From contig CM069437.1 of NCBI GenBank assembly GCA_035610365.1, forward strand, positions 53,654,093 to 53,718,092: a DNA stretch of 64,000 nucleotides. The letters are read 5' to 3'. Source of the stretch: Aquatica leii (Eukaryota; Arthropoda; Insecta; Coleoptera; Lampyridae). Made by a program: the position numbers and the translations under genes. The notes beneath the pieces were generated by a model. It ran no database searches. It had not been told where the DNA came from and saw only the letters and a list, made by a program, of their open reading frames with translations. This document shows, piece by piece, positions 1-8,616 of this stretch (position 1 is the stretch's first letter; each line of letters begins with the position of its first letter).

Positions 1-513
1 CATCGACATTGGGATAAATATCTTGCTAAAGTAGCATGTGCTATTCGTACCGCTGTACATGAAGTCACCGGCTTAACGCCGTTTTTCGCTAATTTTGGAC
101 GTGAAATCTGTCTCGACGGATCACGTCATGGAAAAACTACCGATTCAGACACTATCGACGATCTAGCTTTTGCAGATCGTACCTTTTTGGCCGAAAGAGG
201 CCCAGCTTTTAGAGAAGTTTACGTCGACATTAAGAATCGCTTGAATGCCGCTTATGTCCGCGCTAAACATTATTACGATTTACGTCGACGTCCAGCACCT
301 TTTGAGGTGGGAGACACTGTGTGGCGAAAGAATTATGTCCTTTCAGATGCATCTCGATATTTCTCGGCCAAACTGGCACCTAAGTTTATCGGTCCGTTCT
401 ACGTGAAGCGGAAAGTTTCGTATCAGACCTATGAGTTGTCTGATGACACGGGAGCATCTAAAGGCATATGGAACGCCAAGGACCTAAAAGTAAACCCGAC
501 TGGGGATAAATAG
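1..513 (+). CDS. Ty3/gypsy pol, integrase C-terminal part (partial at window edge)
   Basis: Frame 1 is open from the first base to the TAA at 511-513, so this is the 3' end of a longer pol gene that starts outside the window. The translation has the end of the integrase region (HWDKYLAKVACAIRTAVHE, then LTPFFANFGRE) and a C-terminal block with KNYVLSDAS and LAPKFIGPF, as in gypsy-clade polyproteins. The catalytic D,D,E triad would lie upstream and is not visible. There is no in-frame stop or frameshift, so the copy may be fairly young. The decayed minus-strand gypsy at 23.0-25.4 kb has the same blocks (RHWDKHL, KNYVLSDASKHF, GIWHAKDLK), so the two belong to one clade. No env-like ORF follows. 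Homology is read by eye; the family is confident, the lineage is not. Confidence 0.85.
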   Translation, partial: HRHWDKYLAKVACAIRTAVHEVTGLTPFFANFGREICLDGSRHGKTTDSDTIDDLAFADRTFLAERGPAFREVYVDIKNRLNAAYVRAKHYYDLRRRPAPFEVGDTVWRKNYVLSDASRYFSAKLAPKFIGPFYVKRKVSYQTYELSDDTGASKGIWNAKDLKVNPTGDK

Positions 514-1054
514 GTTTTATCGTTTGAGTATTTTTCTTTTGTTTTTGTTCTATCGTATTTTTTTTTAGGTTAGTTCGTTTCGTTTTTGGGTTCCGTGTAG
601 AGACGGACTAAGAATATTTCTCTACAGTGGGGACACCACTTGTCGTAAGAGGCGACTAAACAACGGTTCTTTCATTTCCATTTTTCTTTCTTCTGCTATC
701 TTGTCTGTTCTTATCTTTTATTTCTGTAGTGTTTGCAGCTAGGTGCCATCGCTCGGTGAGGGCATTAGTTGTGGGAAAAACGCAATGCGCGGATCTCGTG
801 AAGCGCAGCGCCCTCTTCTATTGTGCAGCATCGAGTGATCTGTGTCGAACCCAAACATATGCTACCCTTCTTATCGTTTAGGTTTTCGTTTCGTTCCGTT
901 AGTTTTGTTAGGGGTTCTCGATGATTGCGAGATCGCGAGAACCATAGGTTTAGTTTTCGTTTAGTTTTAGTTTTTATGGGTTTTCGTTTGTTTTTTTTTG
1001 TTTTCTATGCTACTTTTAGAGTGATTTGAGAAATCCCTCTTTTAGTAGGGGAGG
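514..1054 (+). other. Gypsy 3' untranslated region with hairpins and polypurine tract
   Basis: Non-coding stretch between the pol stop and the probable LTR. It has two clear stem-loops: GTAGAGA near 597 pairs with TCTCTAC near 619, and GGTTCTCG at 913 pairs with CGAGAACC ending at 943. It ends in a purine run (AGTAGGGGAGG, ending at 1054) that fits the polypurine tract priming plus-strand DNA synthesis. No gene is visible. Confidence 0.55.
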
Positions 1055-2838
1055 TGTGACCTGCGTTTGAAGTTCAGCAGTTTTCCTTTATGACAGACCC
1101 CATAAATGGATTCAGCTGGCTGAATTTGCGTTTTTTTTCTTTCTCGATTTTTTTTTAGCTCGGTGTAACCATCGTTTAAAATCGATTGGTTGTTTGAGTA
1201 ATTTTTGGTAATAGACACAGTATTTGGATTGACGATGTTCATTTAATGTATTTTGAATTTGTTTTAATGTGATTTTAGATTGAGTTTAATAAGTTGTTTT
1301 ACGATTTTAAATTCAAAGTTACAATGTAAATTGTTGATAAAGTTTTGTATTTTGTTACGCCGTAAACCATCTGATTTCGCGATTTTGCTTATTGAATATT
1401 TCACTTGGTTTGTTGAAAATTCCAGTTGTAATTTATGTTTCCTTTCTGAGATATAATCGTAATTAATTATATTTTTGCCGTTTGTTTATTTTAAGTTGGT
1501 TCAAAAGTTCTTTGTTCAAGTACAGTCGTACTTGAATTTCTTTATGTCAATCGTTTAGATTACGTGGAAAAATTAAGTCGTTATCTTAATTTATTATGCA
1601 GTTTAAATTCTTGTAATATAATATTTTGTCAATTTGACATTTTCACGTACAAGCGAAGGGCCGTGTCCAAATGCTATGAATATGACGTAATGTGGACTGA
1701 TTGCCTCATTATTGCACTTCTTAATTAGAGTGTTTTGGTTCTTGAAGTTTCGAACACAGCCTTTGTGGAAAGGGTAGTCGAAAAAAAGTTGATATATAGA
1801 TGTGATTTTGGTAAATGCAGAGAGTCCGAAGTTAGTTGGTTGACAGTCGTCAGAATGTAGTTATCGCGGGTGATAATTCACATTTTCTAATAGTTACCGC
1901 GGAAGTAAATGAAAATGGTTCAGTGATTCTTTAAGTGGAAAATAAAACTTTCCTTTTTCGTAATTACGGTTCATTGAGATCACTGTTTTCCTAAATAATA
2001 TCGCATGTATCGTTAAGTGAATTTGTGCGTGAGTGTTTGTTTCGCAATCTCATATCTTTCGCCTTGGGGGCGGATCAATAATAAATCCGTTGATAAATTT
2101 TTCATCTGGATTTGGTACCCTATCGAGGTTCTGGACGACGACAGCTGGCCTACGCTAACCAAAAGCCCGACTTCGAATAATTCAAGGTATTTATTTTGCA
2201 CCATCTATTGATATGTGAAATTTTTGTTTACGCGATTAAGTGTTAAAAGCTTTGAATTTTAAGAAATTAATTTCAAGTGTCTCGAAGTTAACGTTAATGT
2301 AACTGATTAATGACCGTATTTTACGGTACTGTTATAATCCCAAGGTTAAAATTTGATTATACGGAACCGAATTATCGATTCAAATTTTATATTTATATGT
2401 TAGAAGTTTATTTCATTTTGTTTATGATTTAATTTCGACGCGCACACGGCCGTGAATTTTTGTTTTGTTATGGTAATTAATGTTTACCAATATTATATTT
2501 TTTTTTATTATTATTATTTTGTTCTGTATTGTGTATTTATTCAAACTTTTATTTTGCGTTCTTTGTTTCTGTTTTGTGTGATTAATTTTGTTAATTTCAA
2601 TTCAATTATTTTGTTATTTTATTCATCTTGTTTTTTTTTGTTTGTGTTCAAAAATAAATGTTAAATTGTTAAATGTAAAGAGCTTTTAATTCCGTCGGCC
2701 TCCGCGTGTGTAACTTTATTAGTTTATTTTAGATATTAGCGAGATACACCCTATAAGGTAAGTCCGTTTAGGGTGTATTCTACAGAAGCGGACTTGTGGT
2801 TGGCAAGGGTCAGAAGTCCATTAAGCTTTACTCCTTCC
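1055..2838 (+). repeat. Probable 3' LTR of the gypsy element (right boundary uncertain)
   Basis: It starts with TGTGACCTGCG directly after the polypurine tract, the usual layout of a gypsy 3' LTR. Inside are a TATA-like box at 1793-1798 and an AATAAA at 2653-2658, which would define U3-R-U5. A stem-loop (ATACACCCT 2744-2752 with AGGGTGTAT 2770-2778) holds GGTAAGT in its loop, a good splice-donor match. The right end is unclear: no TG...CA end or target duplication could be fixed, and TGGCGCCC at 2839 looks like a lysine-tRNA primer site, which would not normally follow a 3' LTR. Small ORFs here are not believable genes. Confidence 0.5.
1790..1800 (+). promoter_or_regulatory. TATA-like box of the LTR
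   Basis: GATATATAGA lies about 740 bases inside the LTR and about 855 bases before the AATAAA signal, a plausible position for the LTR promoter. It rests on motif and position only. Confidence 0.35.
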
Positions 2839-3231
2839 TGGCGCCCTTTGATTTCGACATTATTACTTTTCGATTTTGTGTTTCGTCAAGTTAATCCAAT
2901 TCGATCACGAAACTTTTAAATACAACCCACCCCCTTCTCCATTGAGCTAGTGGCACAACCCCGTTTATGTTACTACATTTCAGGCAGTAACTTTGTGTTA
3001 ACTTTGGCATGTAACAATCATTCTCTCCTAGTTACCACGCTTGTTTTTAAGACGGTATATTTGATTTACTAGTTGTTAGGCGTAACTCGTCGGTAAGTGA
3101 CTTATTTACCGTTCTAGAACGGTAAATATGAGACAAGTAACGTGAAAGCCAAATAGTTTGAACAAACAATGAAAATCTTTAGGTAGCTCACATAATATTG
3201 TCTTCGACCGGTAAAAAGCTCTTACTAATCT
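2839..3231. other. Intergenic stretch with one long palindrome
   Basis: No coding signal was seen. It contains the perfect palindrome at 3103-3128. About 65 bases before it, around 3046-3098, lies a segment that recurs in direct orientation around 8567-8618, on the other side of the Harbinger element (shared core TTTACTAGTTG then TAGG). Confidence 0.4.
3103..3128. repeat. 26-bp perfect palindrome
   Basis: The half-site TATTTACCGTTCT is followed immediately by its reverse complement, with no spacer. It sits about 105 bases left of the Harbinger TIR. No function can be assigned. Confidence 0.9.
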
Positions 3232-3441
3232 TAAAGGCCGGTTTACACGGTTCAAGTGCATAAGTTGCTAACTAAATTGTTAATTTAATTTTAAATTATA
3301 ATTAAGAGACTGTTCGTTTACACCCGTTCAAGTTGTTAAATGGTAAGTATCAGTGTACAAGGTGGACGTTGAACGGAGATATGAAATAAAGTGTGTTGAT
3401 TTATTGTAAAAACTTTGAATGAAATTAAAACTTAAGTTAAT

Positions 3442-3582
3442 TATGAAATTAATAAGCCAAAACGCCTTTGGGATAGAAAATGGATAAGTAGAAGATACGA
3501 ACTTGGTGGAAGTAGTATGCATTACGAATGTCGGAGTCATCTTTCAATTTATTACTTAGTAAAGTAGCACCTGCGATTCAGA
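3442..3582 (+). pseudogene. Harbinger transposase, N-terminal fragment
   Basis: The frame at 3442 reads NKPKRLWDRKWISRR then YELGGSSMHYE before a TAG. This is the conserved start of PIF/Harbinger transposases (basic R/K-W-W motif, W-I-x-R-R, E-x-G). The reading stops soon after, close to where Penelope-like sequence on the other strand begins, so the gene was broken there. It lies about 200 bases inside the left TIR, the expected place for the gene start. An upstream in-frame stop (TAA at 3433) shows further decay. It pairs with the nuclease fragment at 7762-8100. Confidence 0.7.
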
Positions 3583-3585
3583 AAG

Positions 3586-3905
3586 CAAATACCTCAACGC
3601 GAAGGGTTCTTCCAGATAAGTTGAAACCATGATCACTATTGAAGTTATTGAGGTGTTTTATGATTTCTATGCTCTCTCAAAATTTCCTTTTAAAAAAGAA
3701 TGGAGATTTGGCAATCACCGAAACGTTATCAAAATCTATCTTGTGACCTGTAGTGAAATGATGTTCAGCAACCGCAGACTTAAAAATATGCCTTTTTCTT
3801 AAACAACAATCATGTTCTGAAATGCGAGTAATGACGGAACGACCGGTCTCACCATTGTAGACTAAACCACATGAACCAGGAATTTGGTATACAACTTGAG
3901 TTCAA
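3586..3905 (-). pseudogene. Penelope-like element, GIY-YIG endonuclease fragment
   Basis: Read on the minus strand this gives VVYQIPGSCGLVYNGETGRS, then AVAEHHFTTGHKIDFDN, IAKSPFFFKRKF, a stop, and ESIEIIKHLNNFN. That is the C-terminal GIY-YIG endonuclease of Penelope-like retroelements, with the CxC-type loop and the expected tail. Decay is clear: the YIG position reads YNG and there is at least one internal stop. No reverse transcriptase part is present, so it is a truncated copy. It lies nested in the Harbinger element, and the plus strand soon after (about 4.1 kb) has another Penelope-type 3' motif, suggesting two copies in opposite orientation. Confidence 0.75.
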
Positions 3906-4097
3906 CCGTAACCCAATCAGAGTCTAGCTTAACCAGTCGTGACGATACTTCTTCTTTATATACGGAGACTATTTCTCTTTAAGTCACTTCTATGGAGTTT
4001 CGAATCTGGCTTGGTTCACAAGTTGATTACCTAACTTTTGAGAAATGTTTAGTTAGATTTCGGTTGCTTGTTTAAGTTCTTCGATTTCTCTCACGTT

Positions 4098-4130
4098 CTG
4101 ATGAAGCCCCTTACGATAGTAGGCGAAACG
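4098..4130 (+). ncRNA. Hammerhead-ribozyme-like core of a Penelope-like element
   Basis: CTGATGA at 4098-4104, a short stem-loop (GCC ... GGC) and GAAAC at 4125-4129 match the conserved half of a hammerhead core. Penelope-like elements are known to carry hammerhead motifs. I could not find a convincing stem III plus cleavage site, so this may be a degenerate or incomplete ribozyme. Related motifs occur at 48.16, 49.42 and 52.56 kb. Confidence 0.3.
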
Positions 4131-4234
4131 TTGGCAACTTCGGTTACAACATTGACACCGTCCAAACCCCGAAGACGTTTTTACCTTAGTATAGACTCCG
4201 GCCGTGGAAGCCTTCGCTATTACATTGCCTTTAT

Positions 4235-5195
4235 ATACTCTTTAGGAATTTCAAGGATAAATTCAGGAGCCAATAGAAGCAATCTAAACATGCACTTTTA
4301 GATAACTAACGTAATTCTGTGTTAAGTAGTAAATGATTAGTCATCCTCATTTTCCAAACAAAGTTGAGCAAATAATCTCTCATTTAAGACATTCTTTTTG
4401 ATTTCATTAACTACTCTAATCACATAATATAGTGATTCATGCAGACGTTCAGTAAGGTTTTGCGACCAAATGATGTCGAATAATGAGAAAATGTACCGAT
4501 AATACATTTTGTATAGCCTGTTTTAAGTATGCCAGAAAGCCTCGGTCGTCCTACCATTTCCGGAGCAACGGAAATGATGTTAAGCTATATCTTTTTAAAT
4601 ATCGTTTTAATTCGATAAATAACATTTCACCTTTCGTATCAATTTCCAAACATTTAGCAACGAAGAGTTCTTGAGAAAATACTACTTTTCTTACAAATCG
4701 CACATAAGCTGAAAGTAGAGCTTCGTTTCCTGCTAATGTGGACTCGTCAAGCTGTATAGCGAATTCAGATGCTTTTTAATCAGTTACATAAAGAGTTTTC
4801 TACATACTGAGCCCTTTTGTCGACCCTTCTTTATACAGTTTTATTATCTAGTAGAATTCTTTTTATAATATAGAAAGCTGGTTTGTGCAACACTTACCGC
4901 TAGTGGAGCTTTCCGGACTATGCAATCGTTAGAAAAATATTATAAGAAACACGCAGTCCATTGTCATCTTTCTTAGATGTTGTCCCTATGAGTTCTTGCA
5001 ATGTCGGTGTTTTCAAATATTTTTCTTTGATTGCTTGAACAAACGTTAAATTCTTATCTTCTTTGTTACTATGGATTTTTATTAAATGTTCCTTAAGCTT
5101 AGAAGGTTTTATCATCATTCATATCGTTTTATTACATACAAAAGACACAAAGGTAAAATACTATTTCCTGGTGACTGCATTTTTTCTTTGGCTCA
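4235..5195 (-). pseudogene. hAT transposase remnant, ZBED/SCAND3-like
   Basis: The minus strand shows, in order: MSEPKKKCSHQE near 5190; a BED-type finger segment KPSKLKEHLIKIHSNKED; GLRVSYNIFLTIA; the RNase-H-like region AIQLDESTLAGNEALLSAYV; DTKGEMLF; GFLAYLKQAIQNVLSVH; RHHLVAK; and ENEDD followed by LSKSACLDCFY. This order matches the ZBED5/FAM200/SCAND3 group of hAT-derived proteins. The blocks lie in different frames with several stops, so it is dead. BED zinc-ligand cysteines are mostly lost; an HxxxxH remains. It lies inside the Harbinger element in antisense. A TTTTTTTCAG just before the MSEPKKK methionine could be a splice acceptor. Confidence 0.7.
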
Positions 5196-5199
5196 CTCA

Positions 5200-6432
5200 T
5201 ACTGTTATCTGAAAAAAAGAGACCCAAAAAGTTATAGGAAAGCATATATATCAAAATCTTATTTGCAACAAATCACTGTTAATTATAATATTTTTTTAAT
5301 GAAATGCTGCAATGTAACGTTCTTTTGAATTATCTATTTGATATGTAATGATAAAATTTCGTGTAAATGTCACATATTGTATAGATACTCAATGTGTACC
5401 ATATAACTTTTTAAGAAAAATAAATAATTCAAAAATTAATTAATAACAAAATAAAATAATACAGTAATATAAAGTGGTTCCAAACACTCGTGGAAGAAAA
5501 CAAAAATATAAAATAGTAAGCTATAACTTTTAGGGCGCATTATATTAAATTATAAAACTCAATATGTCTAACTGCTTTTACCGAATCATTAATAATATAT
5601 TCTTTAAAAATACCTCTTAAGTTTTTACTAAAAATAAATTCTTATTGAATGTTAAGGGATTACCGTACTGATAACTGTGATATATAATTTTTTTAGTTAA
5701 CTTAAACAAGAATGTAACTTTGCTTAAATAAATTTTAATTAAAAAGAGTTATTAATGTTATTCAAATATACTTACGTAACTATACAACAAATTATACTTT
5801 ATTTTGTCCAAGACTAGAAAAATTTGTTGTATGCACTTTACATCGTGCAACACACAAAACTAAATTGTTGATTAAATGCACCACTCTTTCATAGTTCGTA
5901 TTATACACTAGTTGGTATTGCGTTCGTATATAAACCTGTATATATAGGCCTGACTCACCGCGATGCTAGTTATTATTTCTATTTTCTATATTTATATTTT
6001 ATTTAGGACGTAAAATACGCCAATAATTTATTTATTGTTATTTATTTAACTACCATATTAATAAAAATGTGTCACATTTTTTAAATTTTATATTAAACCT
6101 TGCGCGAACCCTCTGGATGTATATACATCGAATCCAAATAAAAAAATTGTGTGCCTTATATTTATATAAGAAATATAAAAAACGGAAGAATTTAGTACAG
6201 GAATACGTTTTTCTACTTATTTCCGCTCTTTAAATTATAATTTAATTTACAGAACCTAATTTAATTTAATTTTATGCGCTATTCAAAAGTATTTGTTATA
6301 ACTAACAAGTACCTATCTTCACAGATTTGACATAAAAAAGTGAGATAGACATAGCTAAAAGAAGATGTACATAAACGAGTAAAATTGTGGTATGCTTAAG
6401 GTTAAAGTTAAACTAATTTCTGGCGCACTGAC
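5200..6432. other. AT-rich stretch, nothing recognised
   Basis: Only short random ORFs and homopolymer runs were seen, with no protein family match, TIR or RNA. It lies inside the Harbinger boundaries, so it is either internal sequence or another decayed insertion. Confidence 0.4.
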
Positions 6433-7650
6433 CAGTGGCGACTTCTCTATTAGGTCATTTGGTCAATGACCCTCCAAAAATGAATAAGAAAGGTATTTTA
6501 TTTGCTTTAAAATTACAGAAAATTTGCGTTTAAATCAAATTATTAGCGTTTAAATTTCGTGCGTTTAAATAATTGTCAATTTAAACGCAACAGATACGGA
6601 ATCTTGCGAATTTACCCGAGGCTGACACGTACCTGTGTCCGCATTTACATTATATTACGATGATAGTTATTGTAATCAAGAGTGAGAAACACATAATACA
6701 ATTCTATGCGAGTTAGAAAAGAAGATAAGTAAATGTTTAAATGCTTTCGCAGGGTCTTCAGCCGGGCCGCCTACTCCAAAGATAATAATTAGCGCAATGC
6801 TTACATTGCTTACGTCATCTATCGTTCTCTTCGTAGCACGTGTGTGTAAAATGCTCGAATGCAAATATCTTATCACAAATAACAAACTTTACAGTCAATT
6901 TTCTTAGTTGATCGATAATATTCATAAGGGACGACTTATCGTTTTTGTTTCATAATAACGGTGGTACTAGAGATTAAAAAATGAAACTAATAATTGTTTA
7001 CATATTTAGAATCTAAATTTAATGCTCGTCCTCAGTCTTTACTTCAAATTCGACCAACCAGTAAACATAAAAATAAACAATTTACAGTAATTTTAAAGAA
7101 TCTGTGTATGATTCGTTAGATTGGATTTGTGGATTTGAAATAAATAATAGATTTTAGTGTTTTATGTTTACTGTTTTCAGATGATGAATTAATCATTATG
7201 TTGTAAAAATAATGTTATGGATTCATAGCATTTAAAAGAAAAAGTAAAAAGCACTTGTGAGATCAATAAAAGACCATAATGAAAATGTTTGTAAAAACTA
7301 AAAATAGATACATATATTAAATAAAACAATTGATTGACTTTACATATGACTACAGTGGAAAGAGAGCGATGTTTCTCTGTGTTAAAAAGAATTAAAACAT
7401 TTCTACGCAATTGGCAATATTATGAGACAAGAAAGATTTGCATTTCTATGCTAAGCATTGAAAAATCATTGTAAATTTTAATGAGCTTGTTATTTATCAT
7501 TTTGGTAATTGTAATTATAGATGAATATCTTAAATATAATTAATCTTAAATATAAATCACGTTACTGTAAGAAAGTTTTTTTTCCTTTTTGTGATAATTG
7601 CATTTTTTTTTAAATGACCTTCTTGTATGATTGACCACCAGCCGCCACTG
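6433..7650. mobile_element. Possible non-autonomous hAT element
   Basis: CAGTGGCGACTTC starts at 6433, and the complement of CAGTGGCGGCTGGTGGTCAA ends at 7650. CAGTGGCG(G)C is a common hAT terminus. The flanking 8-mers do not match, so the two ends may come from different copies or one may be internal. The right end could instead be the 5' end of the hAT copy whose transposase remnant lies at 4.2-5.2 kb. No coding domain is seen between the ends. Confidence 0.4.
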
Positions 7651-7761
7651 ATACTTATTAAGAACTAGTTAAAATGATATGTGTTACATACTTTAATAGC
7701 CATCAAATGCTAATAATTAGAAATCAATTAAAAACGGGTTTAGGAAAAAATGAAATTTTTT

Positions 7762-8100
7762 TGGGTACTGTGGTGCTGTTGATGACAAGCACGTTATAAT
7801 CAAAGCTCCATCAGAATGAATTTTTTTTTTAATTATAAGCATACAAACAGTACAGTATTGATGGCTATGGTACACAATGATTATTGTTTTACATACATTG
7901 ATGTGGGCTGTAATGGCGGAGTCTCCGATGGAAGAGTTTTTAGAAATTGCAGGTTAAGTGCTCGGGAAAATGACATGCTTCTTGATAATTATATTCTTGT
8001 TGGTGATAACACGTTTCCATTGAAATCATACCTTTTGAAACCTTTATGCAGGAGACAATTTAGTGTAACCGTATTCATAGACGATTTAGTCCAGGCTTAA
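7762..8100 (+). pseudogene. Harbinger transposase, DDE nuclease fragment
   Basis: Reads GYCGAVDDKHVIIKAPSE, then a stop and a T-run frameshift, then STVLMAMVHNDYCFTYIDVG, ISDG-type motif VSDGRVFRN, and YILVGDNTFPLKSYLLKP. These are the core blocks of the DDE_4 nuclease of PIF/Harbinger: the first Asp lies in AVDDKH and the second in VSDGRVF. The sequence stops after LKPLCRRQ at TAA 8098-8100, so the block carrying the third acidic residue is missing. It has the same strand as the N-terminal piece at 3442, consistent with one gene split by nested insertions. Confidence 0.8.
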
Positions 8101-8616
8101 GCTTAGTCGTTCTATAATGATTAATCGGACGACTAAAATTTAAACCTGGTCTAAAATGACTATACCATTCAGTCCAGACTACTTTAGTCAAGATAGTAAC
8201 AGCTTGCTTGTTGCGCATTACACAACTGACTGAGAATCACAAAAAGTAATGTAAATGCTCTAACAGTCGATTTTGAAGGCATTCAAACTGGACGTAACAT
8301 CTCTGGCATCACACCTAGTAGAACATGCGCGCGGTTCTTTACTATATCAGAAAATAGACTAGATTCGATTCTAGCTATAACTTATTTACTTAATACCGCA
8401 CTTGATACTAACAACTTGATACTAACAACTTGAACTAACAGTTTACATTTTGATTAAGTTAAATTTAACTTAAACACTTATCAACTTGAACCGTGTAAAC
8501 CGGCCTTAATACTTAATATACTATTTTGAGCGATTGAACTCTATTCCATTGTTTACCGAGTATGTTGTCAAGACAGTAAGTTATGTTTACTAGTTGCTAG
8601 GGTTCACTCGATGGTA

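Larger units (their letters stand above)
3235..8506 (+). mobile_element. PIF/Harbinger DNA transposon with nested insertions
   Basis: The ends are inverted repeats: AGGCCGGTTTACACGGTTCA starts at 3235 and its complement ends at 8506. Both sides carry TAA (3232-3234 and 8507-8509), the 3-bp TWA-type target duplication of Harbinger elements. The two transposase remnants inside (3442-3582 and 7762-8100) read in the same direction and belong to this superfamily. They are pushed 4.2 kb apart by other debris: a Penelope-like fragment and a ZBED-type hAT transposase on the opposite strand, and a possible hAT-TIR remnant. The element spans 5272 bp in its present nested state. Bases 8101-8506 after the last coding fragment hold no gene; a short inverted repeat around 8085-8155 (AGTCCAGG with CCTGGTCT) is the only structure seen there. 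Confidence 0.85.

Noticed and set aside
1042-1242. 66-codon minus-strand ORF
   Set aside because: Antisense to the LTR start and low complexity; no independent support.
6676-6885. 69-codon minus-strand ORF inside the possible hAT element
   Set aside because: No transposase motif and no similarity to hAT domains; treated as chance.
6433-7650. 8-bp target duplication for the hAT-type TIR pair
   Set aside because: The flanking 8-mers (GCACTGAC type and ATACTTAT) do not match, so the pair was kept only as a low-confidence element.
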